From Nocardioides limicola (GTDB taxonomy: Bacteria > Actinomycetota > Actinomycetes > Propionibacteriales > Nocardioidaceae), in assembly GCF_016827675.1 (NCBI RefSeq), contig NZ_JAERJA010000005.1, positions 1 through 64,000 of the forward strand: a stretch of 64,000 bases of DNA. The letters are read 5' to 3'. Numbering within the stretch: the first letter of the stretch is position 1; each line of letters starts with the position of its first letter. This document shows positions 1 to 10,434 of this stretch, piece after piece. The notes beneath the pieces were generated by a model that had not been told where the DNA came from, did not search any database, and worked only from the letters and a program-made list of their open reading frames with translations. Position numbers and translations under genes: made by a program.

Positions 1-299
1 CCGACCAACACCTCCACACCGATCCCCCAATGCGGCCGCCACACGCACGCCGCCTCCAAATCCGACGCGTACAAGGTCCGCGTTCCAGGCCGATCCCCGG
101 TCCGCCACTCCGCATAATCCTCAGGATCCAACAGATCGCACGGATCCACCGGGGCCTCGACAGGCTCGACCGGCGGGGCGGGCTCAATGGTGGGCTCAGT
201 CGTGGGCGCCGGGGCACCCGTCGGCTCCGACGTCCCACCACCCGTGCAGCCAGCCAACAACACGCCGACCACCACCGCCACCCCGAGAAGACCCCGCAT
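1..299 (-). CDS. Lipoprotein, ESX-locus paralogue (partial, runs off left edge)
   Basis: Read leftward from an ATG at 299, the first 99 codons are open to the window edge. The N-terminus has a signal peptide ending in a lipobox (LLAGC, Cys18), then a Pro/Thr/Glu linker and the segment PVDPCDLLDPEDYAEWRTG. The next gene upstream (299-1312) has nearly the same segment, so the two are tandem paralogues. Its start overlaps that gene's stop by one base (TGATG), which implies translational coupling. It is predicted to be a lipid-anchored cell-envelope protein; the function is unknown. Lying downstream of the esx genes suggests an accessory role in, or dependence on, the type VII locus, but that is inference from context only. 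Confidence 0.85.
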   Translation of the reverse strand, partial: MRGLLGVAVVVGVLLAGCTGGGTSEPTGAPAPTTEPTIEPAPPVEPVEAPVDPCDLLDPEDYAEWRTGDRPGTRTLYASDLEAACVWRPHWGIGVEVLV

Positions 300-1312
300 C
301 AACCCACCGCATCCCGCCACGCCTGGATCAACACATCCATCAACTCATCAAAGTCCGCCTCCGACACACCTGCAGGACGCGACCCCGACTCCGCATCCCG
401 GAAGTTCACCTCCAGCATCTGTCGCGTGGCATCGACCGTCACGTAGTCACCCCAGTCACGATCATCAGTGCCACGGAGCCGCGACATCCCCGCTGGCGCC
501 GGCAACCGACGCACCGTTCCCTGCGCTAGTGAACGGCCAAAACTCTCGTTCTCCTGCTTGAGTGCCTCCGGACTCAACGCGTAGCCTCTCGTCCGCAAAG
601 TCAGTCCTCGCGAGGAGATGTAGGCACACTCCCACCCCGCATCACCACGGGCGTACTCAACCTCACCCAACACACGCGTGAGGACCGGATGATCCACCGG
701 AGGGCACTCCTCGGGCAGCACGATCGGATGCTCATGCATCGCCGGGGAAACCCGCTCGACCACCTTCTCCAGCAACGGCCGCACATCCTCCAACGGCACC
801 AGACTCCGATTCACCCGCACCCACACCGTGTGCTCCCCCACCCGCGCCGCGCCCATCGTGTGACCAGCCGGAGTGTGGTAGGCCACCCGCACCGGCAACC
901 GCTCGGTATGCCCGAACGCCGCATCACCGATCCCATCCCAGGCCACCAACTCAGCGAAACTGAGGTTCTCCTCCAGCCGCTCACGCTCATCCTCGAACTG
1001 GTCACCGGGCACCATCGTGTATCCGATCAGCACATCGGACCCGATCCCCCACTGCGACGGCATCAGACACACCGCCGAGGCAGGAGGACCGAACAGCGAC
1101 ACCCGCGGTTCCTGGTCCCCGGTGCGCCACTGCTCGTAATCCTCAGGATCCAACAACTCACACGGATCCACCGGAGCCTCGACCGGCGAGGCCGTCGGAG
1201 CTGGCTCCGTCGTGGGAGCCGGGGAACCAGTCGGCTCCGCCACCCCACCACCAGTGCAGGCAGCCAACACCAACATCAGACCAGCCAGCGCGACCGCACC
1301 ACGTACCCGCAT
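299..1312 (-). CDS. Lipoprotein, ESX-locus paralogue
   Basis: About 337 residues. I chose the ATG at 1312 because it opens a clean signal peptide (MRVRGAVALAGLMLVLAAC, lipobox LAAC) and is preceded by GGGAG at a 5-nt gap; an in-frame start at 1378 would add a non-signal N-terminus overlapping the upstream gene. The mature part begins with a Thr/Pro/Ala linker, then PVDPCELLDPEDYEQWRTGD and a second Cys-containing half, which may be two related domains. It resembles actinobacterial lipoproteins of unknown function. It lies 62 nt after the Gly-rich ESX protein and overlaps the next paralogue by one base, so it belongs to the same minus-strand operon. Confidence 0.85.
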   Translation of the reverse strand: MRVRGAVALAGLMLVLAACTGGGVAEPTGSPAPTTEPAPTASPVEAPVDPCELLDPEDYEQWRTGDQEPRVSLFGPPASAVCLMPSQWGIGSDVLIGYTMVPGDQFEDERERLEENLSFAELVAWDGIGDAAFGHTERLPVRVAYHTPAGHTMGAARVGEHTVWVRVNRSLVPLEDVRPLLEKVVERVSPAMHEHPIVLPEECPPVDHPVLTRVLGEVEYARGDAGWECAYISSRGLTLRTRGYALSPEALKQENESFGRSLAQGTVRRLPAPAGMSRLRGTDDRDWGDYVTVDATRQMLEVNFRDAESGSRPAGVSEADFDELMDVLIQAWRDAVG

Positions 1313-1374
1313 CAACACTCCCGAGGAGAGAAGGGAAACAAGAACCCGAAGTCTGCCACCCCCCACCCCGGGGC

Positions 1375-2777
1375 TCACTTCAACACCGGCGGGCCACCCT
1401 TGTCGTCATAGTCCTCGAACCACTCATCCCAAGCCCCACCAGACCCAGCATCCTTGCGATCCCGACCCCGCTTCCCCCCAGCACCACGACCACCCGCAGC
1501 CCCCGCCGCGCCGCCGCGGCCACCCGCAGCCCCCGCCGCGCCACCACGACCACCCGCGGCACCGCCACGACCACCCGCAGCACCCGCGGCACCGGAACGT
1601 CCCGCACCCGCAGCACCCACACCCCCACGCACCCCACCAGCACCCGTGCCACGACCCGCAGCAGGCGCATTCGTCAACAACCCCCGCGGCGACACACCAC
1701 CAGCACCCTTCGACGCCCCAGCCCCAGCCCCAGCCCCACGCACACCCTGACCACCCGCAGCCACACCACCCTTCAACGCCGCCGCACCACCAGCCAGCGC
1801 AGCCGCACCACCCACCAGGCCACCAATCAACCCCGCAGCAGAACCCCCCACACCACCAGGCGCCGGCACCGCCCCACCCAACACCGGCGGCCCATACGAA
1901 CCCGGCTCATCACCATTCCACGACCCATCAGGCAACGACGCCACCGGCGGCAACCCACCCACCGGCACCACACCAGGCCCAGTCACCGGCTGACCAGACC
2001 CCGCACCGGCACCCGGACCAGACACCCCAGGACCAGTACCCGATCCAAGCGCGGGACCCGCAGACACCGGCCCAGCCACACCCCCAGGCACCGAACCCCC
2101 CACACCACCAGGGACACCACCGGCACCCCCACTCACAGGCGTCGCAGGAAGATCCTCCTCATCAGCAAGCAACGCAAGCTTGTCCGCAGACTCCTGCAAC
2201 CCCTCATCCATCTCACCAAGAATCTCCGCACACAACGCCTCCCGCTCAGCAGCCCGCTCCGCCTCCAACGCGGCCACCCGCTGCTCCCACCGCTCCACCG
2301 CCAACCGATGTTCCCGCTGCGCCGTCCCCACCGGATCCTCATCCCGCGGATCCAACCAATCCCGCATCACCGGCCGAGGACCCGACATCGCCTCAGACAC
2401 CGACCAATCCCGATCAGTCACCTCCTGCTTGTAACGCGACTCCGCACCACGCACCGCACCCCGCGCCTCCCCCACCGCCACACGCGCCGCATCCATATCC
2501 TCAACCCGCCGCGCCAACGCCTCCTGCAACGCCTTGAACCGCGGATAAGCCTCGCGGTTAGCTGCCCCCTCTAGTGGACCTCCCCCGAGGCCCCCACTGC
2601 GGGCCCCCGAACCCCCACCGCTGTCGGCTTCCAGCGACTTGGCCATCTTCTCCAGCTCGTCGACCACCGACTGCAACCGCGACCGCCGCTGCTGCCAGTC
2701 ATACGACGCACTCGCCGTGTCGGAGGAATCAAACTCATCCAGACTGGCCCGCAACCGCTGCTCGTTCGGCCCCTGAC

Positions 2778-2784
<7 letters not shown>
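1375..2784 (-). CDS. ESX-associated protein with long Gly/Ala-rich region
   Basis: 469 residues. The N-terminal ~200 residues are charged and helical (heptad-like stretches around residues 30-55 and 95-200). The middle and C-terminal part, roughly residues 210-450, is low-complexity Gly/Ala/Pro/Val with GGRGGAAG repeats, ending in an acidic tail (WDEWFEDYDD). This helical head plus disordered tail resembles large ESX-secreted PPE/EspB-type substrates, but I see no diagnostic PPE or PE motif. It overlaps the upstream 178-residue-class gene by 7 nt and follows two WXG100 genes, so it is probably a secreted or surface partner. The repeat-rich DNA also gives a long Pro/His-rich antisense frame, which is not a gene. 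Confidence 0.8.
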
Positions 2785-3311
<527 letters not shown>

Positions 3312-3396
3312 GCCACCCCCTCACAACAACGGCCAATGCCGGGCCCGCCCCACACAGGGGACGACCCGGCACCAGCACACCAACACACAGCAACCT

Positions 3397-3693
3397 TCAG
3401 CCACCGAAACGGCCAGCACCCCGCTGATCAGCAGCCCGATACTCATCATTGGACGACGACACCGCCCGCGACACATCCTGGAGCAGCAACATCATGTCCT
3501 TCATCGCCCCATCCCACTCAGTCTTCGCCACCTGATACTGAGCCTTCGCGTTACCGTCCCAATCACTCTTCAACGGCGCCAACTCACCATCAAGCTGATC
3601 CAACCGGCCACCAATCTTCTGCGCCGTCGACATCAACTGCGCCGCAGCACCCTCAAGACCACCGTGATCAACCTTGATCCCGTCAAACGACAT
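3397..3693 (-). CDS. WXG100 family protein, EsxB/CFP-10-like
   Basis: 98 residues from the ATG at 3693, chosen because AAGGGG lies at good distance upstream; a GTG nine bases earlier is possible. It has the WXG turn (W45-D-G47) between two predicted helices and a C-terminal YxxxD (Y85-R-A-A-D89), the secretion signal recognised by the EccC ATPase in type VII systems. Length and layout match CFP-10-like partners. It is expected to form a heterodimer with the neighbouring EsxA-like protein and be exported by the EccC/EccD machine encoded just to the right. Confidence 0.93.
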   Translation of the reverse strand: MSFDGIKVDHGGLEGAAAQLMSTAQKIGGRLDQLDGELAPLKSDWDGNAKAQYQVAKTEWDGAMKDMMLLLQDVSRAVSSSNDEYRAADQRGAGRFGG

Positions 3694-3727
3694 CACACAC
3701 ACCCCTTCACAGAACCGTCAAAGACCG

Positions 3728-4039
3728 TCACGACAACCGCGACGAGATATTGGTCATCACCGCAGAAGCCGCCTCATCAGTGGCCACGTTGTCCTTCTCC
3801 GTCTCAATCAACGACGACTCAAACCCATCCAACGCAGCCGTGATCCGCCGCTGGTTCTCCAACCACGCCGTCTTCAACCGCTGAAACGCCACCGCACCCT
3901 GCCCACCCCAACGAGCACGCAACGCCTCCATCTCGCCATCCATCTGCTTCGCCAAACCATCCAGGTCACCCTTGCAACCCGCCACCTTCTCAGCGGCCCT
4001 GGTCAAAGCCCGATCCGCTGCAGAGAAGCCCTGAGACAT
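3728..4039 (-). CDS. WXG100 family protein, EsxA/ESAT-6-like
   Basis: 103 residues with a central WXG (W44-G-G46) between two predicted helices, the standard ESAT-6 family size. It has no YxxxD tail, as expected for the partner that rides on the signal-bearing EsxB-like protein encoded 35 nt downstream. It is the first gene of the minus-strand ESX unit. Upstream lies the motif AGTGGGTAGGAC, also found before the satellite ESX operon near 43.1 kb. Confidence 0.92.
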   Translation of the reverse strand: MSQGFSAADRALTRAAEKVAGCKGDLDGLAKQMDGEMEALRARWGGQGAVAFQRLKTAWLENQRRITAALDGFESSLIETEKDNVATDEAASAVMTNISSRLS

Positions 4040-4087
4040 CCCCCAACTCCCTTCACTCGGAACCGGACACCATGCCCGGCACCCTGA

Positions 4088-4099
4088 GTCCTACCCACT
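4088..4099 (-). promoter_or_regulatory. Shared ESX upstream motif AGTGGGTAGGAC (copy 1)
   Basis: This 12-base string lies about 50 nt before the EsxA-like start. It recurs exactly before the satellite ESX operon (43086-43097), in both cases after GGTTTG and followed by a purine-poor start region. It may contain a -10 element (GTAGGAC) or a regulator site. No experimental support. Confidence 0.5.
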
Positions 4100-4103
4100 G
4101 TGG

Positions 4104-5465
4104 TCAGGACCCAAACCTCGATGATGAAAATTCCCAAAGATTTCTGACCAGACCGGTCGAGACCACCATCGCGGCAAGCGCGAACGCGCCGCTGAGTGCC
4201 TCACCGATCTCGGCACGTCGCGACCACCACAGCGAACGCCAACCCCGACCCGTGGCCACCGCGGCGATCACGAGCAGGGCCGCGGACCCGACCGCGACAC
4301 CTGTCACCCACAGGCTGCCATCGACCGTCCAGGAAGGCAACAGGGTCACCGTCAGCACCGTCCAGCAGACCAGCCCTGCGGCTCGTAGCAGCACCCGCGC
4401 CTGGGGATGCCGGTGGCTGCGAGCCGCGAAGAGCAGGCTCGCGCCCGTGCAGAAGACCAACACCCGGACGCCGATCCGATCGATCGGCAGCGTCACCGAG
4501 GCCACCGCCATCGGCGCCACCACGGCGCTCAACAGCAGCAGCGCGGCCGCGGACGCCACCACCATCCGCGTCCCCCGGGCAGCGATGGTGGCCACCTGCG
4601 CTTCCCTGACCGCGATCCGGGCCCGGGTCGCGGGGCGCCCGTCGCGAGCCGACCAGGCGGTGATCGCGAGTCGCTGCAGGTCGATCAGCGCATCGTCGGG
4701 TACGTCGATCGCGAACTGCGGCACGTACCTGGCGGCCAGCGCCACCAACAGCAACAGCACCGGCCACACCGTGCCGGGGGGCGCTCCCAGCACCGACGCC
4801 ACCCCGGTGATCACGAAGACCAGCCCGCCGGCGTACATCCACACGGTCAGCGCCTCGTCACGGACCGGGGCCAGGCTGCGTGCCACCGCCGCGGTCACTG
4901 CGGCGGCGATCGCCGCCAGCCCGAGCAGCATCGGCAACCGTTCCCAGGCCGGATCCCACATCCACACGACGGTGGCCGCGGCCGAGAAGACCGGGGCAGC
5001 CAGCGCGCGGGCGCCCGCGCCGCGACCGAAGGGCAGCACGCCCACCAGCGCCGCAGCCCACAACAGCCCGCCGGTCAGTTGGGCGACCGAATCGCCGGTC
5101 GCGATCGCAGCGACCGCAGCACCGGAGGCCAGCAGACCGGCCACCAGCGACGACCAGCCGCCACTACCTCCGCCCGCAGCCGCCGCGACGGGCGACTGAC
5201 CTGGCCGCGACGCGGCGACCCGGCCCTGCTCGGTGACCACCAGCAGGGCGCCCGACTGCACGCCGAGCCCCAGCAGCGGCCGGTCCCAGGGCAGCAGGGC
5301 CCCGTCCGGGGTGTGCACGCTCAAGGCCTGACGGAGGCCGACCTGCGCGGCGTAGGCGGCGGCCACGTCGCCCGCCGAGGCCACGGTGGGGACGGTCAGG
5401 TCCAGCACCCCCAGGGGTCCGTGCACGCTCAGTGCGACCACACCCGAGTGTTGGTCTGCGACCAC
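4104..5465 (-). CDS. eccD: Type VII secretion integral membrane protein EccD
   Basis: 453 residues. The N-terminal ~85 residues look like the ubiquitin-like (YukD) domain of EccD (VALSVHGPLGVLDLTVPT...). About eleven hydrophobic segments follow from residue ~105 to the C-terminus, matching the EccD channel subunit. The GTG at 5465 has GGGAAGGA at a 7-nt gap, so I accept it. It is divergent from eccC across 148 nt. EccB, EccE and mycosin are not visible here and may lie to the left or elsewhere. Slightly short for the family (usually ~460-510). Confidence 0.92.
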   Translation of the reverse strand: MVADQHSGVVALSVHGPLGVLDLTVPTVASAGDVAAAYAAQVGLRQALSVHTPDGALLPWDRPLLGLGVQSGALLVVTEQGRVAASRPGQSPVAAAAGGGSGGWSSLVAGLLASGAAVAAIATGDSVAQLTGGLLWAAALVGVLPFGRGAGARALAAPVFSAAATVVWMWDPAWERLPMLLGLAAIAAAVTAAVARSLAPVRDEALTVWMYAGGLVFVITGVASVLGAPPGTVWPVLLLLVALAARYVPQFAIDVPDDALIDLQRLAITAWSARDGRPATRARIAVREAQVATIAARGTRMVVASAAALLLLSAVVAPMAVASVTLPIDRIGVRVLVFCTGASLLFAARSHRHPQARVLLRAAGLVCWTVLTVTLLPSWTVDGSLWVTGVAVGSAALLVIAAVATGRGWRSLWWSRRAEIGEALSGAFALAAMVVSTGLVRNLWEFSSSRFGS

Positions 5466-5613
5466 CGTGTCGTCCTTCCCTGCGTTCCCCGGTCCGGTTG
5501 GCAGGGTAGTCCGCCCTGCCGCACCACGCCTATCATCATCTTCGAGTCGGCTCCGGGTGCCAGACCCGGGGCGTCATCTATGCGGCCCAAGGGGGCCCTG
5601 AGGGGAGCATCAG

Positions 5614-8600
5614 GTGAGCACCAGCCTCCGCCGTGGGCAGAAGCTGGAGGAGCCCGACCTCCCCACCGGCGAGATCGCGCTGCAACCCCCTCCGGAGCTT
5701 CAGGACCACGAGGGCGCCGCAGGCGTGATGATGAACGCGATCCCGATGCTGGGCAGCCTCGGCTCGATCGTGCTGGTGGCCACCATGGGCAGCGCCACCG
5801 GTGGGCGCAGTCTGATCGCGGCCGGCATGTTCCTCTTCGCCACGCTGGGATTCATCGTCGTGCAGATCGACCGGCAGCGGAAGCAGAAGAGCCAGCAGGT
5901 CACCGGCTCCCGGACCGAGTATCTGCGCTACCTGCGCGGCGTACGACGCACCATCCGCGACGCTGCCACCCAGCAGCGCCGCGCGCTGCACTGGCACCAT
6001 CCCGACCCGCAGAGCCTGCCGGCGATCGCGGAGGACCGCACCCGGCTGTGGGAGCGTGGCCCGTCCGATCCTCAGCACCTGCAGGTCCGCTACGGCCTCT
6101 GCGCGCAGCCGCTGTCGATGAAGCTGGTCCCCCCCGAGCAGGCTCCCGCCGACCAGGTGGACCCGGCGGCCGCCTCGGCGCTGCATCGGCTGCTGGTGGT
6201 GCACCGTCTGCAACCGGACCTGCCCGCTTCGCTGGACCTGAGGGCCTTCGACCGGATCGAGGTGTGCGGCGAGGAGGAGCCGGCCCGGTCCCTGGTCCGG
6301 GCCCTGGTCTGTCAGGCGACGGCCTTCGCCAGCCCGGAGCACCTGGTCGTCGCGGTGCTCACCACCGAGCGCAACCTCGAGCACTGGGACTGGCTGAAGT
6401 GGCTGCCGCACAACCTGAGCAGCCGACTCACCGACGCCGTCGGTCCGCGACGGATGGTCACCACCAGCCTCGACGAGCTCGCAGACCTGCTGCCGGCCGA
6501 CCTCGCCGACCGGGCCCGTTTCGGCGCCGACGACCGGCAGCCCGGCACCCAGGTGATGCTCATCCTCGACGACGTCACGCTGCCGCCGGGCAACCACGTG
6601 ATCCCTCCCGATGGCCTGCACGGCGTCACCCTGATCGACATACCGCGTCGCTGGCATGCCCTGGAGGACGCCACCCGGCTGCGACTGGAGTTCATCGGCG
6701 AATCCGGCGGGCATCCGATGATCGAAGCGGTGCGCTACCGGGACGAGCCGGTCGAGGCGAAGGCGGACCAGTGCAGTCTCGCGGTCGCCGAGGCGTTCGC
6801 GCGGCGGCTGGCGCCGCTGCGTGACACCGGCTCCGAGAGCGCGGCCGACCCCGGGTCCGCGTCGGGCGAGATCGCCGGCAGCGTCGACTTCATGGACACC
6901 CTCGGGATGGGTGACGTGCACACCTTCGACCCGGCCGCCGCCTGGCGTCCCCGTCCGGCGCGCGACCAGCTGCGGGTGCCGATCGGCGCCGGCGAGGGCG
7001 GCACCCTGGTGCACCTGGACATCAAGGAGTCCGCCCAGCAGGGAATGGGACCGCACGGTCTGGTGATCGGTGCGACGGGCTCGGGCAAGTCCGAGTTCCT
7101 GCGCACCCTGGTGCTCGGCCTGGCGATGACGCACTCCTCCGAGCAGCTCAACATGGTGCTGGTCGACTTCAAGGGTGGCGCCACCTTCGCCGGCATGTCG
7201 GGGATGCCGCACGTCTCCGCGGTGATCACCAACCTGGAGGGCGAGCTGACCCTGGTCGACCGGATGCAGGATGCCCTCTCCGGGGAGATGGTGCGCCGTC
7301 AGGAGCTGCTGCGGGCGGCCGGCAACTACGCGTCACTGAAGGACTACGAGAAGGCACGCGCGGCCGGGGAACCGCTGGCGCCGTTGCCGTCGCTGTTCAT
7401 CTGCGTCGACGAGTTCTCCGAGATGCTCAGCGCCAAACCCGAGTTCATCGACCTCTTCGTGGCGATCGGCCGGCTCGGCCGTTCGCTCGGGTTGCATCTG
7501 CTGCTCGCCTCGCAGCGGCTGGAGGAGGGCCGGCTCCGCGGGCTGGAGTCGCACCTGTCCTACCGAGTCGGCCTGCGGACCTTCTCCGCCGCCGAATCGC
7601 GCACCGTGATCGGCGTACCGGACGCCTACGAGTTGCCGCCGGTGCCCGGCCTGGGCTACCTCAAGCCCGACCAGTCGACGCTGCTGAAATTCAAGGCCGC
7701 CTACGTCTCCGGGCCGCCGTCCACCCGGGCCCGGGTGCAACGCGACTCCGGCGGCCAACTGCTCGGCATCATGCCGTTCACCATCACCGAGGTGCTGGCC
7801 GACCGGACGGTCGTCGAGGAGGTCGAGGAGGCGCCGGCGCCGGTCAAGCAGGAGGGCGAGCAGCCCTCCCTGCTGGACATCGCCGTCCAGCGGATGACCG
7901 GCAAGGGACCCGAGGCGCACCAGGTGTGGCTGCCGCCGCTGGACGTTCCGGACACCCTCGACGAGCTGATGGGGGACCTGCGGGTCGACCCGCAGTTGGG
8001 TCTGGTCAGTCCCCGGTGGCGCGGCCACGGCGGCCTGCTGGTGCCGTTGGGCACCGTCGACCGTCCCCGCGAGCAGCGTCGTGACGTCCTGACCGTGGAC
8101 CTGGCCGGCGCCGCTGGCCACGCCGCGGTCGTCGGTGGCGCGCGCACCGGAAAGTCCACGCTGCTGCGCACCATGGTCGCCTCGATCTCGCTGTGCACCA
8201 CTCCGGTGGAGTCGCAGTTCTATGTCCTGGACTTCGGCGGCGGCACCTTCGCGCCGCTCGCCCAACTGCCGCACGTGGCGGGTGTCGGCACCCGTTCGGA
8301 GCCCGACGTGGTGCGCCGCATCGTGGCCGAGGTGAACGGGATCGTGGACCGCCGGGAGCAGTACTTCCGCGCCCAGGGCATCGACTCGATCGAGACCTAC
8401 CGGTCACGGCGGGCCCAGGGCCGGGCCGACGATGGGTACGGCGATGTGTACCTGGTCGTGGACGGCTGGAGCACCCTGCGCGCCGACTTCGACGACATCG
8501 AGATGCAGTTGCAGCAGTTGGCCGGCCGGGCCCTGACCTTCGGTCTGCACCTGCTCGTCGGCGCCGCCCGCTGGGCCGACTTCCGTTCGTCGATGCGCGA

Positions 8601-9603
8601 CGTGTTCGGCACCAAACTGGAGCTGCGCCTGGGCGACCCGATGGAGTCCGACATCGACCGCAAGATCGCGGGACTGGTGCCGACCGGTCGGCCGGGTCGC
8701 GGACTCGTCCCTGGCAAGCTCCACTTCCTGGGTGCGCTGCCCCGTATCGACGGCGACCACAGCGACGCCACCCTCGGTGACGGCGTCGAGGATCTGATCG
8801 CTCGCAGCCGCGACGCCTGGCAGGGTCCGCGCGGACCCAAGCTGCGGCTGCTGCCGGAGCGGATCACCTTCGACGAGGTACGCCGGATGGCCGGGGACTC
8901 CAGTGCTCGCCGGCTGCTGGTCGGGATCAATGAGCGCGACCTGGCCCCAGTCAGCCTGGACGTCGACGCCGAGCCGCACCTGTTGATCTTCGGTGACGGT
9001 GAGTCCGGCAAGAGCGCCGTCCTGCGCGGCTACCTGCACGAGCTGATGCGGACCCGGTCTCCCAAGGAGGCCCAGATCGCGGTCGTGGACTATCGGCGCA
9101 GCCTCCTCGGTGAGGTCCCCGACGAGTACCTGTTGCAGTACAACACCAACGCCAACCAGGCGACGCCCGGCCTGGCCGAGTTGGCCACCTATCTGCAGAC
9201 CCGGATCCCGGGCACCGAGGTGACCGCAGACCAGTTGCGGAACCGGTCCTGGTGGACCGGGGCCGAGGTCTTCGTGGTCGTCGACGACTACGACCTGGTG
9301 GCCACCCAGAGCTCCTCACCGGTGCAGTCGTTGCAGCCGTTGATGGCTCAGGCCCGCGACGTCGGACTGCATGTGGTGGTGGCTCGCCGCTCCGGTGGCG
9401 CCTCGCGGGCGCTCTATGAGCCGATCATCCAGTCGATGCGGGATCTGGCGATGCCCGGTCTGGTCCTCTCGGGCAACCCCGACGAAGGGGCCCTGATCGG
9501 GAACGTCAAACCCGCCAAGGGACCGGCAGGTCGGGGCCGGCTGATCACCCGCAGCGGCGGCGTCGAGGTCGTTCAGACGGCGTGGCAGGAGCCGATCGCC
9601 TGA
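5614..9603 (+). CDS. eccC: Type VII secretion FtsK/SpoIIIE ATPase EccC
   Basis: 1329 residues. Two membrane segments (about 40-58 and 65-84) precede three FtsK-type ATPase domains. Their P-loops are GATGSGKS (~residue 486), GGARTGKS (~841) and GDGESGKS (~1126). A Walker B with adjacent acid (FICVDEFSEM, ~597) is clear in domain 1; domains 2 and 3 have weaker versions (VVDGWS, VVDDYD), as usual for EccC, where domain 1 is the main motor and the distal ones bind substrate. The GTG start at 5614 is preceded by GAGGGGAG. It recognises the YxxxD tail of Esx pairs and powers export. Confidence 0.96.
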   Translation: MSTSLRRGQKLEEPDLPTGEIALQPPPELQDHEGAAGVMMNAIPMLGSLGSIVLVATMGSATGGRSLIAAGMFLFATLGFIVVQIDRQRKQKSQQVTGSRTEYLRYLRGVRRTIRDAATQQRRALHWHHPDPQSLPAIAEDRTRLWERGPSDPQHLQVRYGLCAQPLSMKLVPPEQAPADQVDPAAASALHRLLVVHRLQPDLPASLDLRAFDRIEVCGEEEPARSLVRALVCQATAFASPEHLVVAVLTTERNLEHWDWLKWLPHNLSSRLTDAVGPRRMVTTSLDELADLLPADLADRARFGADDRQPGTQVMLILDDVTLPPGNHVIPPDGLHGVTLIDIPRRWHALEDATRLRLEFIGESGGHPMIEAVRYRDEPVEAKADQCSLAVAEAFARRLAPLRDTGSESAADPGSASGEIAGSVDFMDTLGMGDVHTFDPAAAWRPRPARDQLRVPIGAGEGGTLVHLDIKESAQQGMGPHGLVIGATGSGKSEFLRTLVLGLAMTHSSEQLNMVLVDFKGGATFAGMSGMPHVSAVITNLEGELTLVDRMQDALSGEMVRRQELLRAAGNYASLKDYEKARAAGEPLAPLPSLFICVDEFSEMLSAKPEFIDLFVAIGRLGRSLGLHLLLASQRLEEGRLRGLESHLSYRVGLRTFSAAESRTVIGVPDAYELPPVPGLGYLKPDQSTLLKFKAAYVSGPPSTRARVQRDSGGQLLGIMPFTITEVLADRTVVEEVEEAPAPVKQEGEQPSLLDIAVQRMTGKGPEAHQVWLPPLDVPDTLDELMGDLRVDPQLGLVSPRWRGHGGLLVPLGTVDRPREQRRDVLTVDLAGAAGHAAVVGGARTGKSTLLRTMVASISLCTTPVESQFYVLDFGGGTFAPLAQLPHVAGVGTRSEPDVVRRIVAEVNGIVDRREQYFRAQGIDSIETYRSRRAQGRADDGYGDVYLVVDGWSTLRADFDDIEMQLQQLAGRALTFGLHLLVGAARWADFRSSMRDVFGTKLELRLGDPMESDIDRKIAGLVPTGRPGRGLVPGKLHFLGALPRIDGDHSDATLGDGVEDLIARSRDAWQGPRGPKLRLLPERITFDEVRRMAGDSSARRLLVGINERDLAPVSLDVDAEPHLLIFGDGESGKSAVLRGYLHELMRTRSPKEAQIAVVDYRRSLLGEVPDEYLLQYNTNANQATPGLAELATYLQTRIPGTEVTADQLRNRSWWTGAEVFVVVDDYDLVATQSSSPVQSLQPLMAQARDVGLHVVVARRSGGASRALYEPIIQSMRDLAMPGLVLSGNPDEGALIGNVKPAKGPAGRGRLITRSGGVEVVQTAWQEPIA

Positions 9604-9622
9604 GTGGTGTGGCGGGCGGAGT

Positions 9623-10072
9623 TCACACCGGGTCGTGGCGTGGCGCGAGGGTGACCTTGGCGCTGGGCAGGTCCTTCAGCGACCAGGTCAGCTCGTAGGT
9701 GCGCGCGTAGCCGGTGGCCGCGATCAGCCACTCACCGTCGACGCGCCGGTAGCGGTCGGCGTAGATCCCCGCACCCTCGAGGACGTAGTCGAAGTCGGGG
9801 GCGATCACCTTGTCCTGCAGGTACCAGCGGCCGGTCGCGGTGTCCCCGTCGACCTCGATCTCCGGGTGGTGGCACTGGTGCAGGGTGACCACCTGCGGGC
9901 CAAGGTTCTGGCGCATGTAGTCCACCAGGGTGTCGCGCCCGTCGAGGTCCAGTCCGGCGTACCTGCCCTCCACGTCCTCGGTGAGGGTGGCTCCGAACGC
10001 GTCCCACTCCTTGGTGTCCAGGGTCCGCAGGTAGCGGTACTTGAGTTGGCAGATCTGCTCCACATCGCTCAT
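9623..10072 (-). CDS. SnoaL-like / NTF2-fold protein
   Basis: 149 residues. The opening (EQICQLKYRYLRTLDTKEWDAFGATLTEDV) and closing (YADRYRRVDGEWLIAATGYARTYE) are typical of the SnoaL-like domain, a cone-shaped alpha+beta barrel found in small isomerases, hydratases and dehydratase-like proteins. The substrate cannot be told from sequence. It converges on eccC with only 19 nt between stop codons and seems to be a single-gene unit. A role in polyketide or steroid metabolism is possible by family, with no contextual support. Confidence 0.82.
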   Translation of the reverse strand: MSDVEQICQLKYRYLRTLDTKEWDAFGATLTEDVEGRYAGLDLDGRDTLVDYMRQNLGPQVVTLHQCHHPEIEVDGDTATGRWYLQDKVIAPDFDYVLEGAGIYADRYRRVDGEWLIAATGYARTYELTWSLKDLPSAKVTLAPRHDPV

Positions 10073-10216
10073 TGCTGCAGGTTACAACCACCGAGCGTGT
10101 TCGGCATCACAACCGCTGATACATGCGCTTAACCGTCCGTGCACCTGCCGGTCTCACATCACCTGCACAGTTGTCCTCAGATCGACACGGGGTCGACCAT
10201 CCGAAGGAGGAACGCC

Positions 10217-10372
10217 ATGGAGAACGAGATCAGCTCACTGCACACGAAGCGCGAGGAGGCCCAGGCCCGCCGTACCCGCGAAGCAGCCGCGCTGCTGGAC
10301 TCACGTCACGACCTGGAAGGGATCTCCGCCATGGCGGAGCACTTCCGCGACGCGGTCCGCTGGACCGCCTGA
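10217..10372 (+). CDS. Small hypothetical protein (51 aa)
   Basis: A 51-residue, highly charged, probably helical protein (MENEISSLHTKREEAQARRT...). Support for it being real is an excellent ribosome-binding site (GAAGGAGG, 6 nt before the ATG) and a strong hairpin terminator just downstream. It has no recognisable domain or membrane segment. It is transcribed alone, divergent from the SnoaL-like gene and convergent with the HerA-like ATPase. Confidence 0.7.
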   Translation: MENEISSLHTKREEAQARRTREAAALLDSRHDLEGISAMAEHFRDAVRWTA

Positions 10373-10434
10373 CCTGAGACCCGGGGGAGGCCAGCACACG
10401 GCCCGGGGCAGGGGGTTGCCGGGCCGGCTGGAGA

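Noticed and set aside
1212-2537. Pro/His-rich plus-strand frame opposite the Gly-rich ESX protein
   Set aside because: Composition is just the complement of Gly/Ala codons; the minus-strand gene fits operon spacing.
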